The notes: a model not told the origin generated them from the letters alone. Positions 1 through 8,782 are shown, counted from the stretch's first letter. The stretch: 64,000 nt of DNA from Spirosoma telluris (GCA_003259005.1 QLII01000001.1:5881001-5945000); one strand, 5' to 3'. Made by a program: numbers and translations.

Positions 1-186
1 TGTTACTTCATTGGCTTTGCCCAATCCGTAACCAACGACACCGTTACCATCGCCGACGACGACAATCGCCGAGAAACTGAATCGGCGACCACCTTTTACC
101 ACCTTCGCTACGCGGTTGATGGCTACAACCTTTTCTTTGAGGTCGGCTTCGTTAAATTTTGTCGGTCTTGCTGAATTGATGTTCAT
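1..186 (-). CDS. rpsE: 30S ribosomal protein S5, N-terminal part (runs off the window)
   Basis: The minus-strand frame starts with ATG at 184-186 and stays open to base 1, giving 62 codons. The translation begins [20 protein letters not shown] and continues with the [21 protein letters not shown]-type RNA-binding start of S5 (dsRBD-like S5 N-domain) and [17 protein letters not shown], typical of the family. S5 is part of the small-subunit decoding region. The gene follows rplR with 3 bases between stop and start, the usual spc-operon order. The C-terminal two thirds lie outside the window. Confidence 0.95.
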   Translation of the reverse strand, partial: MNINSARPTKFNEADLKEKVVAINRVAKVVKGGRRFSFSAIVVVGDGNGVVGYGLGKANEVT

Positions 187-189
187 CGC

Positions 190-543
190 TTAGAACTTAA
201 GGCCACCCTCGCGGGCTGCATCGGCCAGTGCTTTTACTTTACCGTGATATAAGTAGCCATTGCGGTCGAACACAGCTGCGCTAATGTTCTTGGCAACTGC
301 TTTCTCAGCTAAACGCTGACCTACTTTCTTCGCTGTGTCGAGGGTGTTTCCTTCGATTTCGCTTTTCAACTCAACCGATGATGCGGCTGCCAGAGTGTGA
401 CCCGTTACATCATCAATAAGTTGTGCGTAAATGCCCGTATTAGAACGGAAAACGGATAGACGGGGACGTTCGGCTGTACCGGATACTTTCGCCCGGATAC
501 CAAACTTAATCCGCTGTCTTCTTTCTTGTTTTGTAGTTGCCAT
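190..543 (-). CDS. rplR: 50S ribosomal protein L18
   Basis: The 117-residue product has normal length for L18. It begins [20 protein letters not shown], contains the conserved RLSVFRSN segment that binds 5S rRNA, and ends with the family-typical [19 protein letters not shown]18 binds 5S rRNA and helps attach it to the large subunit. It lies between rplF and rpsE, as in other Bacteroidota. A palindromic repeat of about 108 bases separates it from rplF. No anomaly is seen in the reading frame. Confidence 0.97.
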   Translation of the reverse strand: MATTKQERRQRIKFGIRAKVSGTAERPRLSVFRSNTGIYAQLIDDVTGHTLAAASSVELKSEIEGNTLDTAKKVGQRLAEKAVAKNISAAVFDRNGYLYHGKVKALADAAREGGLKF

Positions 544-651
544 CTTATTTGATTCCGACCAAATAGGCGTTTAAATAGTTTGATGCCTGAAGTTTGAAGT
601 TTAAAGTTGGGCGTTTGAAAACGTCGAACCTCAAACTTCAAACGACAAACC
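544..651. repeat. Intergenic inverted repeat, AAGTTTGA family
   Basis: This gap between rplF and rplR is filled with short words of the type gaagtttgaagttta on one side and cctcaaacttcaaacgac on the other, so the RNA could fold into an imperfect hairpin. The same words recur at 5722-5806 between rpsS and rplV. It is absent from standard r-protein operons and looks like a dispersed intergenic element. Confidence 0.7.
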
Positions 652-1208
652 TTATTTTTTAGACGAAGATTTACCTGCTTTCCGGCGAACTTGCTCACCA
701 ATGAAGCGGATACCTTTGCCTTTGTAAGGCTCAACTTTACGGAGCGAACGGATCTTAGCCGCTACATCACCAAGAAGTTGTTTGTCTGAACCTTCCAGGT
801 ATACTTTCGGATTCTGACCTTTCTCCGTGACAGCCGTTACCTTGATTTCTTCTGGAACTGCCAAGTACACGTTGTGTGAGTAGCCAAGTTGCAATTCAAG
901 AACATTGTTGGCCACCGAAGCTTTATAACCCACCCGATAACTTCGAGGTTAAGTTTAAAGCCTTCACTTACACCCTGTACCATGTTGCTAACCAGCGAAC
1001 GATACAGACCATGCAGCGCTTTATGACGCTTCTGCTCTGTTGGACGGGATACTTGAATATGGCCGTCTTCGATTGCTACCGAAATGTCCGGGTCAACCGT
1101 TTGGTACAAGGTACCTTTAGGCCCTTTTACCGTTACGACGTTTTGAGCGTCGACCGACAACGTTACGTTGCTGGGTAGGGCGATGGGTTTCTTACCTATG
1201 CGTGACAT
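652..1208 (-). CDS. rplF: 50S ribosomal protein L6, frameshifted near 933-935
   Basis: The N-terminal part (MSRIGKKPIALPSNVTLSV, down to EGFKLNLEVIG) is read from 1208. The C-terminal part (GYKASVANNVLELQLGYSHN to KAGKSSSKK) is in the next frame and stops at 652. Adding one G to the GGG run opposite 933-935 restores VIGVGYKAS, which is exactly the L6 consensus at this point. The restored protein is about 186 residues, normal for L6, which binds 23S rRNA near the factor-binding site. L6 is essential, so the break is most probably a sequencing error. Confidence 0.93.
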
Positions 1209-1221
1209 CGTTCAGTTCGGA

Positions 1222-1620
1222 TTAATATACGTAACACAATACTTCTCCACCAACGTTCAGCGTCTTCGCTTCTTTATCGGTCATCACACCTTTAGAGGTA
1301 GAGATGATCGCTACACCCAACCCATTCAGGATACGTGGCAGGTTATCGGCTCCCCGATACTGACGTAGGCCTGGACGGCTGATCCGTTGCAGGTCAACGA
1401 TCGCATTTTGCTTCGTTGTTGGATTGTACTTCAGGGCGATTTTGATCGTGCCTTGTGGAGTGCTATCGTCGAACTTATAGTTCTGGATGAACCCTTTGTC
1501 GTACAAAACTTTGGTAATTTCTTTCTTTATGTTGGAAGCAGGGATCTCCACAACCCGGTGCTTGGCCCGGATGGCATTTCTAACGCGGGTTAGAAAATCT
1601 GCTATTGGATCTGTATTCAT
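1222..1620 (-). CDS. rpsH: 30S ribosomal protein S8
   Basis: The product is 132 residues with the S8 start [16 protein letters not shown], central [10 protein letters not shown] region and the conserved C-terminal [13 protein letters not shown] followed by [10 protein letters not shown]8 binds helix 21 of 16S rRNA and organises the central domain. It sits between rpsN and rplF with 13 bases to rplF. About 90 bases separate it from rpsN, and these contain no recognisable gene. Confidence 0.97.
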   Translation of the reverse strand: MNTDPIADFLTRVRNAIRAKHRVVEIPASNIKKEITKVLYDKGFIQNYKFDDSTPQGTIKIALKYNPTTKQNAIVDLQRISRPGLRQYRGADNLPRILNGLGVAIISTSKGVMTDKEAKTLNVGGEVLCYVY

Positions 1621-1710
1621 TCTTAGCGTTGCGTTACTTGCAAATCTCTCTTTTTGAGAAAGTTCGCAAAATTACGGAAACTGAATTACAAAGAGAAATG
1701 GAATCTGGAA

Positions 1711-1980
1711 TTACCAGCTTGCTTTAGTTACACCTGGAATTTTACCCGCTGATGCCATTTCCCGGAAGGTTACCCGCGAAATACCAAATTTGCGCATATA
1801 GCCCCGTGGACGACCTGTCAGTTTGCACCGATTGTGCAGACGAACGGGCGATGCGTTTTTAGGGAGCTTGTCCAGACCGATGTAATCACCGGCAGCTTTC
1901 AGAGCAGCCCGTTTCGTAGCATATTTGGCAACTAACGCTTCGCGTTTCCGTTCCCGTGCTTTGATTGATTCTTTTGCCAT
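1711..1980 (-). CDS. rpsN: 30S ribosomal protein S14 (89-residue, zinc-free type)
   Basis: [20 protein letters not shown] begins a standard 89-residue S14 and the product ends [20 protein letters not shown] plus VTKASW. There are no CxxC pairs, so this is the long C-minus form that does not need zinc. The [16 protein letters not shown] segment is the conserved core. S14 joins the small-subunit head. The rplE stop lies 23 bases upstream. Confidence 0.97.
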   Translation of the reverse strand: MAKESIKARERKREALVAKYATKRAALKAAGDYIGLDKLPKNASPVRLHNRCKLTGRPRGYMRKFGISRVTFREMASAGKIPGVTKASW

Positions 1981-2003
1981 TGTTTTAGCCTTTGTGTCGG
2001 TTG

Positions 2004-2557
2004 TTATTTACCACTTTTAGCAAACGGCATGCCCATTGCTTTCAACAGCTCGTAGCTTTCGTTGTCGGTATCGGCGGTCGTCACGAAGGTGATGTCCATC
2101 CCCGAAATACGGGCTACTTTGTCAATGCTGATCTCTGGGAAGATAATCTGCTCCTGCACGCCAAACGTGTAGTTACCACGGCCATCGAACCCTTTATCGC
2201 TAATGCCTTTGAAGTCACGAACGCGGGCAATGATACAGTTGTCAGGCGATCCATGAATTCATACATTTTCTCACCACGTAAGGTCACTTTCGCACCGATG
2301 GGCATTTTCTCCCGCAGTTTGAAGTTAGAAACCGCCTTTTTCGACATCGTCGCAACGGCTTTCTGACCCGTGATGGTCGTCAATTCTTCGACACCTACGT
2401 CAACCAATTTCTTATCGGCGACTGCGGCTCCAATACCTTTGTTGATGACAATTTTGCTCAAGCGGGGTACTTGCATAACCGACTTGTACTGAAATTTGTC
2501 CTTCAACTGAGGTACGACTTCGCTTAAATATTTTTCTTTCAGTCTTGGCGTTGCCAT
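2004..2557 (-). CDS. rplE: 50S ribosomal protein L5, frameshifted near 2225-2227
   Basis: The start [20 protein letters not shown] through [10 protein letters not shown] is read from 2557. The rest ([36 protein letters not shown], then [20 protein letters not shown] to FAKSGK) lies in the neighbouring frame and stops at 2004-2006. One extra C in the CCC run at the junction joins them into a normal L5 of about 184 residues. L5 binds 5S rRNA and forms a bridge to the small subunit. The unrepaired frame runs to 2114 and yields a wrong C-terminus, so it should not be used. Confidence 0.93.
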
Positions 2558-2572
2558 TTTCTTAGACCTTTA

Positions 2573-2929
2573 TTATTTACGGACGTCAGGGATGAAGTTG
2601 CCGGTCTTTTTCGAGAACCGTTGCAGTTTACCCTTATCATTCAATTTACGGCCCGTGCGGGTAGGTTCGCCGGTGGCGGGGTCAACCAATTTCAGATTGC
2701 TGATATGGATTGAGCCTTCCGTCTTTTCCAGACTTCCCTGCGGGTTAGAAGCAGTAGGCTTCAAGTGTTTGGTAATCATAGCCACACCCTCAACACGGGC
2801 ACGATCTTTCTCTACGATTACTTCTTTCACTACACCGCGCTGCCCTTTCGAGTTACCACCAATCACGACGACCGTATCGCCCGTCTTGATGTGGAATTTG
2901 TGTGTCGGTAGCGTTATTTTCTTCTCCAT
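2573..2929 (-). CDS. rplX: 50S ribosomal protein L24
   Basis: The 118-residue protein carries the KOW motif typical of L24 near its start (KTGDTVVVIGGNSKGQRGVV) and the family segment ITKHLKPTASNPQGSLEKTE. L24 is an assembly initiator that binds the 5' end of 23S rRNA. It lies 15 bases before rplE and 3 bases after rplN, consistent with one transcript. The length is slightly above that of E. coli L24 and usual for Bacteroidota. Confidence 0.96.
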   Translation of the reverse strand: MEKKITLPTHKFHIKTGDTVVVIGGNSKGQRGVVKEVIVEKDRARVEGVAMITKHLKPTASNPQGSLEKTEGSIHISNLKLVDPATGEPTRTGRKLNDKGKLQRFSKKTGNFIPDVRK

Positions 2930-2932
2930 TGC

Positions 2933-3301
2933 TTACAATACCTCTGGGGCTAACGATACGATTTTCATAAACTGCTTCTCGCGCAATTCGCGGGCTACAG
3001 GACCGAAAATCCGAGTGCCACGCGGCTCATCGTTGTTGTTGAGCAACACAGCTGCGTTGTCTTCGAAACGGATGTACGAACCATCTTTCCGGCGTACTTC
3101 CTTTTTAGTCCGAACAACCACGGCTTTCGAAACCGTACCTTTTTTCATACTGCTGGACGACAGGGCTTGCTTCACTGTCACGACAATCTTGTCACCGACC
3201 GATGCATACCGTTTGCCCGTACCGCCCAGGACTCGGATAACCAGCACTTCTTTTGCGCCACTGTTATCGGCTACTCCTAATCTTGATTCTTGCTGTACCA
3301 T
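2933..3301 (-). CDS. rplN: 50S ribosomal protein L14
   Basis: The 122-residue product starts [20 protein letters not shown] and contains the strongly conserved [11 protein letters not shown] and [14 protein letters not shown] segments, ending [12 protein letters not shown]14 is part of an intersubunit bridge next to the sarcin-ricin loop. Spacing is 3 bases on both sides, so translational coupling is likely. Confidence 0.97.
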   Translation of the reverse strand: MVQQESRLGVADNSGAKEVLVIRVLGGTGKRYASVGDKIVVTVKQALSSSSMKKGTVSKAVVVRTKKEVRRKDGSYIRFEDNAAVLLNNNDEPRGTRIFGPVARELREKQFMKIVSLAPEVL

Positions 3302-3304
3302 GGC

Positions 3305-3670
3305 TTACTTCGCTTTTTCGATGATTTCGACTAACCGCCAACGTTTATTTTTGCTCAATGGGCGGGTTTCCATAACACGAACTGTGTCGCCGATACCACA
3401 CTCATTTTTCTCGTCATGAACCGTCAGTTTTTTGGTCTTGTTCATGAACTTGCCATACATCGGGTGTTTCACTTTGCGATCAATCGCAACGGTGATGGTT
3501 TTTTGCATTTTATTGCTGGTAACCCGCCCAATACGCTCTTTCCGTGCGTTACGCTCCGATACCGATTTAACTGCGCTCGTTGCTGGAGCGGGTGCTGTCG
3601 GCTGTTCTGTTGCTGCTGCCACCGGGGTTGTTACTTCCTCCTGTGGTGCTGGTGCTTGTTGCTCTTCCAT
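3305..3670 (-). CDS. rpsQ: 30S ribosomal protein S17 with a Pro/Ala-rich N-terminal extension
   Basis: Residues from about 38 on are ordinary S17 ([20 protein letters not shown], then [20 protein letters not shown] and [14 protein letters not shown]). The first 37 residues are a low-complexity extension rich in Pro, Ala, Glu and Thr, making the protein 121 residues against roughly 85 for most S17. No in-frame ATG lies at the usual start: the frame from ATG 3668-3670 is the only ATG start upstream of the core. S17 binds 16S rRNA helices 7 and 11, and the extension is likely disordered. Function of the extension is unknown. Confidence 0.93.
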   Translation of the reverse strand: MEEQQAPAPQEEVTTPVAAATEQPTAPAPATSAVKSVSERNARKERIGRVTSNKMQKTITVAIDRKVKHPMYGKFMNKTKKLTVHDEKNECGIGDTVRVMETRPLSKNKRWRLVEIIEKAK

Positions 3671-3682
3671 CGTCGTGTCTTA

Positions 3683-3877
3683 TTAGGCTTGCCGCGATTT
3701 AACCGTCAGTTCTGTATGCAGGCGAGCAATCCGTTTGCGGCTCTCGCGGATGCGCATGGGGTTCTCAATGGGAGATACAGCATGCGCAAACTTCAGTTTC
3801 AGCAGGCGATCCTGTTCCGCACCGATTTCGGTACGCAAGGCATCAGCCGACAATCCTTTCAAATCTTCTTTTTTCAT
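3683..3877 (-). CDS. rpmC: 50S ribosomal protein L29
   Basis: A 64-residue protein starting MKKEDLKGLSADALRTEIGA, with the conserved KLKFAHAVSPIENPMRIRES and a basic C-terminus, as expected for the two-helix L29 near the exit tunnel. It sits between rplP and rpsQ with 20 and 12 bases of spacing. Confidence 0.95.
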   Translation of the reverse strand: MKKEDLKGLSADALRTEIGAEQDRLLKLKFAHAVSPIENPMRIRESRKRIARLHTELTVKSRQA

Positions 3878-3897
3878 TTTGTTCGTCGCTTAGGGGA

Positions 3898-4328
3898 CTA
3901 TTCTTCACCTTGCTCCTGATAATCGCGCCGGACTACAAACTTCGTCCGAACGGGCAACTTCTGAGCGGCTAAGCGAAGGGCTTCCATACCCGTTGCTAGA
4001 TCAACGCCCGTTGCTTCGAACATAATCGTGCCGGGTTTCACTACGGCTACCCAGTATTCGGGAGCACCTTTACCTTTACCCATCCGAACTTCAGCCGGTT
4101 TCTTTGTAATCGGCTTGTCTGGGAAAATACGAATCCACACCTGGCCTTCACGTTTCATGGCCGGGTTACGGAAATACGAGCGGCTTCAATCTGGCGGGCG
4201 GTAATCCGACCTGGTTCCAGTGATTTGATCGCGAACGTACCGAAAGAAATCTCATGGCCGCGCGATGCGATACCTGGAATCCTTCCTTTATGCTGTTTAC
4301 GGAATTTTGTTCTTTTTGGCTGTAACAT
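3898..4328 (-). CDS. rplP: 50S ribosomal protein L16, frameshifted near 4161-4162
   Basis: The N-terminus ([20 protein letters not shown] to EAARISVTR) is read from ATG 4326-4328. The C-terminus ([20 protein letters not shown] to [10 protein letters not shown]) is in another frame. One extra G in the CCCGG(G)CC junction restores TRAMKREG, the invariant L16 sequence. The restored length is about 144 residues, normal. L16 organises the A-site region of the peptidyl transferase centre and is essential, so this is judged a sequencing error. The upstream half is easily missed because its frame closes at the break. Confidence 0.92.
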
Positions 4329-4339
4329 AGCTCTAAAAG

Positions 4340-4407
4340 TTGGAGTCGATAGTGGTTAGCCGATAGTCGCTGGAATTACTGACGACTGCTGACTGACAAC
4401 TGGCGAC
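4340..4407. repeat. Intergenic inverted repeat, gactgac/tagtcgct family
   Basis: Between rpsC and rplP lies a stretch with words gtcgatagtggttagccgat on one side and gactgctgactgacaactgg on the other, able to form a loose hairpin. The same word set (tagtcgct, agttgtcagt, gactgacaact) recurs at 20604-20680 and 36844-36929. It has no coding capacity and interrupts an otherwise tight operon. Confidence 0.65.
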
Positions 4408-4412
4408 TAAGT

Positions 4413-5318
4413 TTATCGTCTTGGTCCACCACCGCCACCACCACGGTTGCCACCTTGGCCACCGCCACGGTTACCGCCCTGGCCGCCACCACGGTTAGCA
4501 CCTGGAGCGCCACCGCGATTGCCACCCTGACCGCCCCGATCATTACCACCGCGTTCACCACGGCCACGACCACCCCGATCGTTACCATCACGGTCGCCAC
4601 GTGGGCCGCGACGATCACCCCGATCGTTCGAAGATGCTGTACGTTCACCGGCTTGTGCCTGGCTCATCATAGCTGATGGGGACAGATCACGTTTGCCATA
4701 GACTTCGCCTTTGAAAATCCACACTTTGATGCCGATTTTACCGTAAACGGTTTGGGCTTCAGAGATAGCATAGTCGATGTCGGCGCGGAGTGTATGAAGA
4801 GGTACACGACCTTCTTTATATTGCTCTGAGCGGGCAATTTCAGCACCACCTAAACGACCCGATACCTTTACTTTGATACCTTGGGCACCTACGCGGAGAG
4901 CTGACTGGATAGCCTGCTTCATGGCACGACGGAACGAAATACGAGCCTGTAATTGCTGAGCGATTGCTTCGCCAACCAGTTTAGCATCGATTTCAGGCCG
5001 TTTGATTTCGAAGATATTGATCTGGACATCTTTGCCCGTGATCTTTTTTAATTCTTCTTTGATCTTATCGACCTCACCACCGCCCTTACCGATTACGATA
5101 CCCGGACGGGCTGTGTGAATCGTTAAAGTAACCCGCTTTAGAGTACGCTCGATAACTACCCGAGCAATAGCTCCTTTCGGAATACGGGCTGCAACGTATT
5201 TGCGGATTTTCTCGTCTTCAACGAGTTTATCTGCAAACTCTTTGCCGCCGTACCAGCTTGATTCCCAGCCCCGAACAATACCAAGTCGCAGGCCAATTGG
5301 ATTTATTTTTTGTCCCAT
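4413..5318 (-). CDS. rpsC: 30S ribosomal protein S3 with RGG-rich C-terminal tail
   Basis: Residues 1 to about 220 are normal S3: [20 protein letters not shown], a type II KH domain with [16 protein letters not shown], and [21 protein letters not shown]3 forms part of the mRNA entry channel. The last roughly 78 residues are almost only Gly, Arg, Asn, Asp and Gln with about seven RGG units, ending GGGGGGPRR. Total length is 301 against about 230 for E. coli S3. The tail is encoded by imperfect direct repeats around 4413-4640. RGG boxes bind RNA in other proteins; that role here is inference. Confidence 0.95.
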   Translation of the reverse strand: MGQKINPIGLRLGIVRGWESSWYGGKEFADKLVEDEKIRKYVAARIPKGAIARVVIERTLKRVTLTIHTARPGIVIGKGGGEVDKIKEELKKITGKDVQINIFEIKRPEIDAKLVGEAIAQQLQARISFRRAMKQAIQSALRVGAQGIKVKVSGRLGGAEIARSEQYKEGRVPLHTLRADIDYAISEAQTVYGKIGIKVWIFKGEVYGKRDLSPSAMMSQAQAGERTASSNDRGDRRGPRGDRDGNDRGGRGRGERGGNDRGGQGGNRGGAPGANRGGGQGGNRGGGQGGNRGGGGGGPRR

Positions 5319-5325
5319 TTCCTAA

Positions 5326-5718
5326 TTATTGTTCGTTTTCAGGGGTTTCTGCTTCTGCCGATGTCAACGCTGATTGCGCTGCGCTATCAACCACAATCGT
5401 GATGTGGTTTGACCGCTTCCGAATCCGGTGACCACGACCTTGTGGCGCTGGACGAAGACGCTTCAGCATCGGACCTCCATCAACAAAAATCGTTTTTACA
5501 TAAAGATCAGCGTCTTCGATGCGCTCATCTTCATTTTTCTGCTGCCAGTTGGCAACGGCCGATAAAAGCACTTTCTGCAATACATCGGCACCAGCCTGTG
5601 GCTGATATTTTAACAGACCCAACGCCCGGCTAACGCGCTGACCACGAATGAGGTCAGCGATTATCCGCATCTTACGGGGCGACGTGGGCACATCTTTAAG
5701 TCTTGCTACTGCTTCCAT
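5326..5718 (-). CDS. rplV: 50S ribosomal protein L22
   Basis: A 130-residue L22 beginning [20 protein letters not shown], with conserved [20 protein letters not shown] and the tunnel-hairpin region [21 protein letters not shown]22 lines the nascent-peptide exit tunnel. The C-terminus has a short acidic extension ([11 protein letters not shown]) beyond the usual end. It is followed by rpsC after 7 bases and separated from rpsS by a 93-base repeat-bearing gap. Confidence 0.96.
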   Translation of the reverse strand: MEAVARLKDVPTSPRKMRIIADLIRGQRVSRALGLLKYQPQAGADVLQKVLLSAVANWQQKNEDERIEDADLYVKTIFVDGGPMLKRLRPAPQGRGHRIRKRSNHITIVVDSAAQSALTSAEAETPENEQ

Positions 5719-5721
5719 GTT

Positions 5722-5806
5722 AAGATTTGAAGTTTGTCGTTTGAGGTTTGAAGTGTCAACAACCGCACCGGCGGTCCGGGTCGAACTGTAGACCTCAAAC
5801 TTCAGA
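5722..5806. repeat. Intergenic inverted repeat, AAGTTTGA family, second copy
   Basis: The gap between rpsS and rplV holds gaagtttgtcgtttgaggtt on one side and acctcaaacttcagac on the other around a GC-rich centre (ccgcaccggcgg). It shares its words with the repeat at 544-651. It contains no gene. Confidence 0.68.
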
Positions 5807-5811
5807 CTATT

Positions 5812-6090
5812 TTATCGTTTGCCCTTGTCTTTCTTTGCGGTGTGCCCCCGGAAGTTACGCGTTGGCGAGAATTCGCCGAGCTTATGACCTACCATGTTCT
5901 CCGTTACATAAACCGGGATAAACTTGTTGCCATTGTGAACGGCGAAGGTGTGGCCTACGAAATCCGGCGAAATCATCGAACGACGCGACCAGGTTTTGAT
6001 GACCGATTTCTTGCCCGAGTCATTCTGAGTCTGAACTTTATTGTCCAGGCGGAAATCAATATAGGGGCCTTTTTTGAGTGAACGTGCCAT
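5812..6090 (-). CDS. rpsS: 30S ribosomal protein S19
   Basis: The 92-residue protein begins [20 protein letters not shown] and has the invariant [20 protein letters not shown] and [17 protein letters not shown] segments, ending KKDKGKR. S19 sits in the small-subunit head and contacts tRNA and S13. Spacing to rplB is 9 bases. Confidence 0.97.
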   Translation of the reverse strand: MARSLKKGPYIDFRLDNKVQTQNDSGKKSVIKTWSRRSMISPDFVGHTFAVHNGNKFIPVYVTENMVGHKLGEFSPTRNFRGHTAKKDKGKR

Positions 6091-6099
6091 TGTTATCTG

Positions 6100-6924
6100 T
6101 TACTTTTTGCGTCGGCTAATAATCATGCTTTCAGATGCCTTGTTCTTGTTACGGGTCTTCTGACCTTTGGCGAACTGGCCATTGCGTGAACGTGGGTGAC
6201 CACCGGATGCCCGGCCTTCACCACCACCCATTGGGTGATCGACAGGGTTCATCACCACCGCACGAACGCGTGGACGACGACCAAGCCAACGGCTCCGACC
6301 TGCTTTCCCTACGACAACGTTCATATGGTCGGGGTTAGATACCGAACCAACCGTTGCCATACCAGCACTTAATACCCGGCGAGTTTCGCCTGAAGGAAGA
6401 CGCAGGATAGCGTACTTGTCTTCACGACCAACTAGCTGTGCATAAGTACCAGCCGAACGAGCCATTGCACCACCTTTACCGGGTGTCAACTCAATGTTGT
6501 GAACGATGGTACCAATTGGCATCAGAGCCAGTGGCAACGCGTTACCAACATCTGGTGTCGACCCTTCGCCCGACTGGATCGTCTGGCCTACGGTGATACC
6601 TTGTGGGGCGATGATGTAGCGTTTTTCGCCGTCTGTATATTGCACCAAAGCGATGCGAGCAGTACGGTTTGGATCGTATTCTACAGTCAAAACTTCGGCA
6701 GGTTGGCCGACTTTATCGCGCTTGAAGTCAATAATACGGTATTGCCGTTTGTGACCTCCTCCAATGTAGCGCATAGTGCGGTGACCTTCGTTATTACGGC
6801 CACCGGTTCTCTTAATGGGCTCCAGCAGACTTTTTTCTGGCTTGGAGGCTGTTATTTCCGCAAAGTCGGGTGCCACGCGAAAACGTGTACTCGGCGTTAT
6901 TGGTCTTAGTTTTTTAACTCCCAT
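6100..6924 (-). CDS. rplB: 50S ribosomal protein L2
   Basis: A complete 274-residue L2: [17 protein letters not shown] start, [20 protein letters not shown] in the N-terminal OB-fold region, [20 protein letters not shown], and the near-invariant [17 protein letters not shown] loop around the His important for peptidyl transferase centre assembly. It sits between rplW and rpsS. No anomaly is seen. Confidence 0.98.
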   Translation of the reverse strand: MGVKKLRPITPSTRFRVAPDFAEITASKPEKSLLEPIKRTGGRNNEGHRTMRYIGGGHKRQYRIIDFKRDKVGQPAEVLTVEYDPNRTARIALVQYTDGEKRYIIAPQGITVGQTIQSGEGSTPDVGNALPLALMPIGTIVHNIELTPGKGGAMARSAGTYAQLVGREDKYAILRLPSGETRRVLSAGMATVGSVSNPDHMNVVVGKAGRSRWLGRRPRVRAVVMNPVDHPMGGGEGRASGGHPRSRNGQFAKGQKTRNKNKASESMIISRRKK

Positions 6925-6954
6925 GACTGATTAATTGGTAGAGCAAGGCTCGGT

Positions 6955-7242
6955 TTACAGGTCAGCGTAGATATCAATTACTTCGCCTTCTGCCACCGTA
7001 ACAATTGCTTTCTTAGTGGTTGGGGTCTTACCCGATACAACACGTCCGTTGATGTTCTTGCTACGTTTCTTTCCATAAACCCGGAAAGTATTCACAGCTT
7101 CAACGTTTACGCCATACATTTTCTCGATGGCTTTACCAATTTCGAGTTTGTTGGCTTTTAGTTCAACCTCAAAAGCATACTTCCCTTGCTTGTTAAGGCC
7201 CGTCATTTTTTCAGTGACGATTGGTCGTTTTAGTACGCTCAT
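6955..7242 (-). CDS. rplW: 50S ribosomal protein L23
   Basis: A 95-residue L23 starting MSVLKRPIVTEKMTGLNKQG and containing the conserved NKLEIGKAIEKMYGVNVEAV segment. L23 lies at the tunnel exit and docks trigger factor and SRP. It is 2 bases downstream of rplD and 30 bases upstream of rplB. Confidence 0.96.
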   Translation of the reverse strand: MSVLKRPIVTEKMTGLNKQGKYAFEVELKANKLEIGKAIEKMYGVNVEAVNTFRVYGKKRSKNINGRVVSGKTPTTKKAIVTVAEGEVIDIYADL

Positions 7243-7244
7243 GA

Positions 7245-7873
7245 TTATTTTTCGAACAACGTTTGGATGGTTGACAGCGCTTCTTCGCTGATGAGCAGTT
7301 GGTCGGCATTCATCAGATCGTAGGTATTAACCTGCGAAGCTGTGGTCACTTTCGCTTTCTGCACGTTACGGCTCGACAAAACAACGTTAATGTTCGTGTC
7401 GGGCAGAATCAGCAGTGTTTTGCGCCCCGTCAGATTCAGATCATTCAGGAATTGAATATAATCCTTAGTGCGGGGTGCTTCAAGTGCGATGCTGTCGATA
7501 ACTGAAATCTTCTCAGCTTTTGCTTTTACTGCGTAGGCTGACTGGCGAGCCAGTGCTTTTACTTTTTTGTTCAGTTTGAAGCTGTAATCACGGGGGCGAG
7601 GTCCGAAAATTGTACCACCACCCACGAACACAGGTGATTTGGCACTACCAGCGCGGCACCGCCCGTACCTTTTTGCTTCTTCAGTTTGCGGGTTGAGTGC
7701 GCATTTTCAGCACGCTCTTTCGCTTTGTGCGTTCCCTGACGCTGATTAGCCAGGTATTGTTTCACGTCGAGGTAAATCGCGTGTTGGTTTGGCTCGATAC
7801 CAAAAACCTCCTCCGGAAGGGTGACCTTTTTGCCTGTGTCTACGCCCTTGCTGTTATATACGATTACTTCCAT
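7245..7873 (-). CDS. rplD: 50S ribosomal protein L4, frameshifted near 7655-7656
   Basis: The N-terminal part ([20 protein letters not shown] to KQKGTGGA) reads from 7873. The C-terminal part ([20 protein letters not shown] to [11 protein letters not shown]) reads in another frame and stops at 7245. Restoring one C in the GCC(C)GCGC junction gives [19 protein letters not shown], the conserved L4 tunnel loop. The repaired protein is about 209 residues, normal. L4 lines the exit tunnel and in some bacteria represses its own operon. Essential, so a sequencing error is the likely cause. Confidence 0.93.
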
Positions 7874-7876
7874 GGC

Positions 7877-8497
7877 CTATTTCTCAATAATAACGTATGA
7901 ATTTTTGGCTCCGGGAATCGAACCGCTAACAACGAGCAGGTTTTGCTCAGGCAGAACACGCAATACGCGCAGGTTTTGCACCTTAACGCGGTTACCGCCC
8001 ATCCGTCCAGCCATACGAAGACCTTTGAACACGCGCGATGGGAATGAACAGGCACCGATCGAACCTGGGTGACGACCCCGGTTATGCTGACCGTGCGTTT
8101 GACCGCCAACCCCAGCGAATCCATGACGTTTCACAACGCCCTGGAAACCACGACCTTTTGCTGTTCCAACTACGTCAACGAAGTCGGATTCAGAAAATAC
8201 GTCGGCTACCGTAAGAGTTTCACCCAGGTTAAGCTCTTTTTCGAATTCTTTGAACTCGACCAGTTTGCGCTTAGGTGTAGTGCCCGCTTTTTTAAAGTGG
8301 CCCATCTCCGGCTTGTTAGTGTGCTTTTCTTTTTTGTCGCCATAACCCAGCTGCACAGCTGTGTAGCCATCTTTCTCGACGCTACGAACTTGGGTTACAA
8401 CACAGGGACCCGTCTCAATCACTGTACATGCCAGAGCCTGCCCGTCCGCATTGTACACGCTGGTCATCCCGATTTTCTTGCCAATTAAACCAGACAT
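7877..8497 (-). CDS. rplC: 50S ribosomal protein L3
   Basis: A 206-residue L3 with [20 protein letters not shown] at the start, the conserved [20 protein letters not shown] segment with its Gln-methylation-site context, and [20 protein letters not shown] near the end. L3 is an early assembly protein near the peptidyl transferase centre. It is the first r-protein gene of the run here; rpsJ, which commonly precedes it, is not found in the roughly 1.2 kb upstream. Confidence 0.97.
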   Translation of the reverse strand: MSGLIGKKIGMTSVYNADGQALACTVIETGPCVVTQVRSVEKDGYTAVQLGYGDKKEKHTNKPEMGHFKKAGTTPKRKLVEFKEFEKELNLGETLTVADVFSESDFVDVVGTAKGRGFQGVVKRHGFAGVGGQTHGQHNRGRHPGSIGACSFPSRVFKGLRMAGRMGGNRVKVQNLRVLRVLPEQNLLVVSGSIPGAKNSYVIIEK

Positions 8498-8570
8498 TTG
8501 TGTTTGTTTAAAGTAAGCAGGTAAAAAACTAGGTACTACATTTCCCGTTCGGGCCTTCCGAATCGGGCCG

Positions 8571-8578
8571 CAAAGGTA
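8571..8578 (-). promoter_or_regulatory. Candidate -7 promoter box for the r-protein operon
   Basis: The minus strand reads TACCTTTG here, matching the Bacteroidota -7 consensus TAnnTTTG about 75 bases upstream of rplC. No clean -33 TTG is seen at the ideal spacing, so this rests on the -7 box and its position only. Confidence 0.45.
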
Positions 8579-8633
8579 GTTAAATAATTGAACGAATCCT
8601 ATATCTACCTAACAATCAGGCCCAGAAAAGACA

Positions 8634-8665
8634 TAAAAAAAGGTCGGGCGCGCTGCACCTGACCT
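8634..8665 (-). terminator. Rho-independent terminator of the candidate RNA
   Basis: On the minus strand AGGTCAGG and CCCGACCT pair (one A-C mismatch) around a short loop and are followed by a run of seven T. It ends the candidate RNA about 135 bases before the rplC start. Confidence 0.7.
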
Positions 8666-8780
8666 TAAGCGGCAGACAAAACCAGGCCATGCAAGGTTTG
8701 TTTGCCAAAAAGTCAGATGTGGTTTCCTTGCGGACCTTCACCCTCGTATGTCGTTAGACTCGATGTTCCGAGTTTGGGAG
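8634..8780 (-). ncRNA. Candidate structured small RNA or attenuated leader upstream of rplC
   Basis: Reading the minus strand from about 8780, I see a hairpin ACTCG-gaacat-CGAGT, a hairpin around GGTCCGCAAGGAAACC with a GCAA tetraloop, a longer imperfect stem beginning GGCAAACAAACC and closing GGTTTTGTCTGCC, and a final GC-rich terminator hairpin with a T run. A TACTTTTG -7 box lies just upstream at 8783-8790. No open frame of note is present. It could be a free-standing RNA or an r-protein leader ended by attenuation. I could not match it to a known family; the GCAA hairpin faintly recalls SRP RNA, but the conserved AGCA internal loop is missing. Confidence 0.45.
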
Positions 8781-8782
8781 TG

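Noticed and set aside
2592-3419. Plus-strand open frame of 275 codons opposite rplX/rplN/rpsQ
   Set aside because: It is antisense to three well-supported ribosomal protein genes and its translation is low-complexity Ser/Thr/Phe-rich with no recognisable domain.
4376-4676. Overlapping Ala/Val/Thr-rich frames over the S3 tail
   Set aside because: They are shadow frames created by the GC-rich RGG repeat of rpsC and show no independent coding signs.
933-7656. Programmed frameshifting in ribosomal protein genes L4, L5, L6 and L16
   Set aside because: No slippery site or downstream pseudoknot pattern is shared, the same defect occurs in many unrelated genes, and all cases are single-base losses in G/C runs. 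Sequencing error explains them better.
8690-8760. Small SRP RNA (4.5S) in the candidate RNA
   Set aside because: GGTCCGCAAGGAAACC recalls the SRP tip, but the conserved AGCA symmetric loop and flanking bases are absent.
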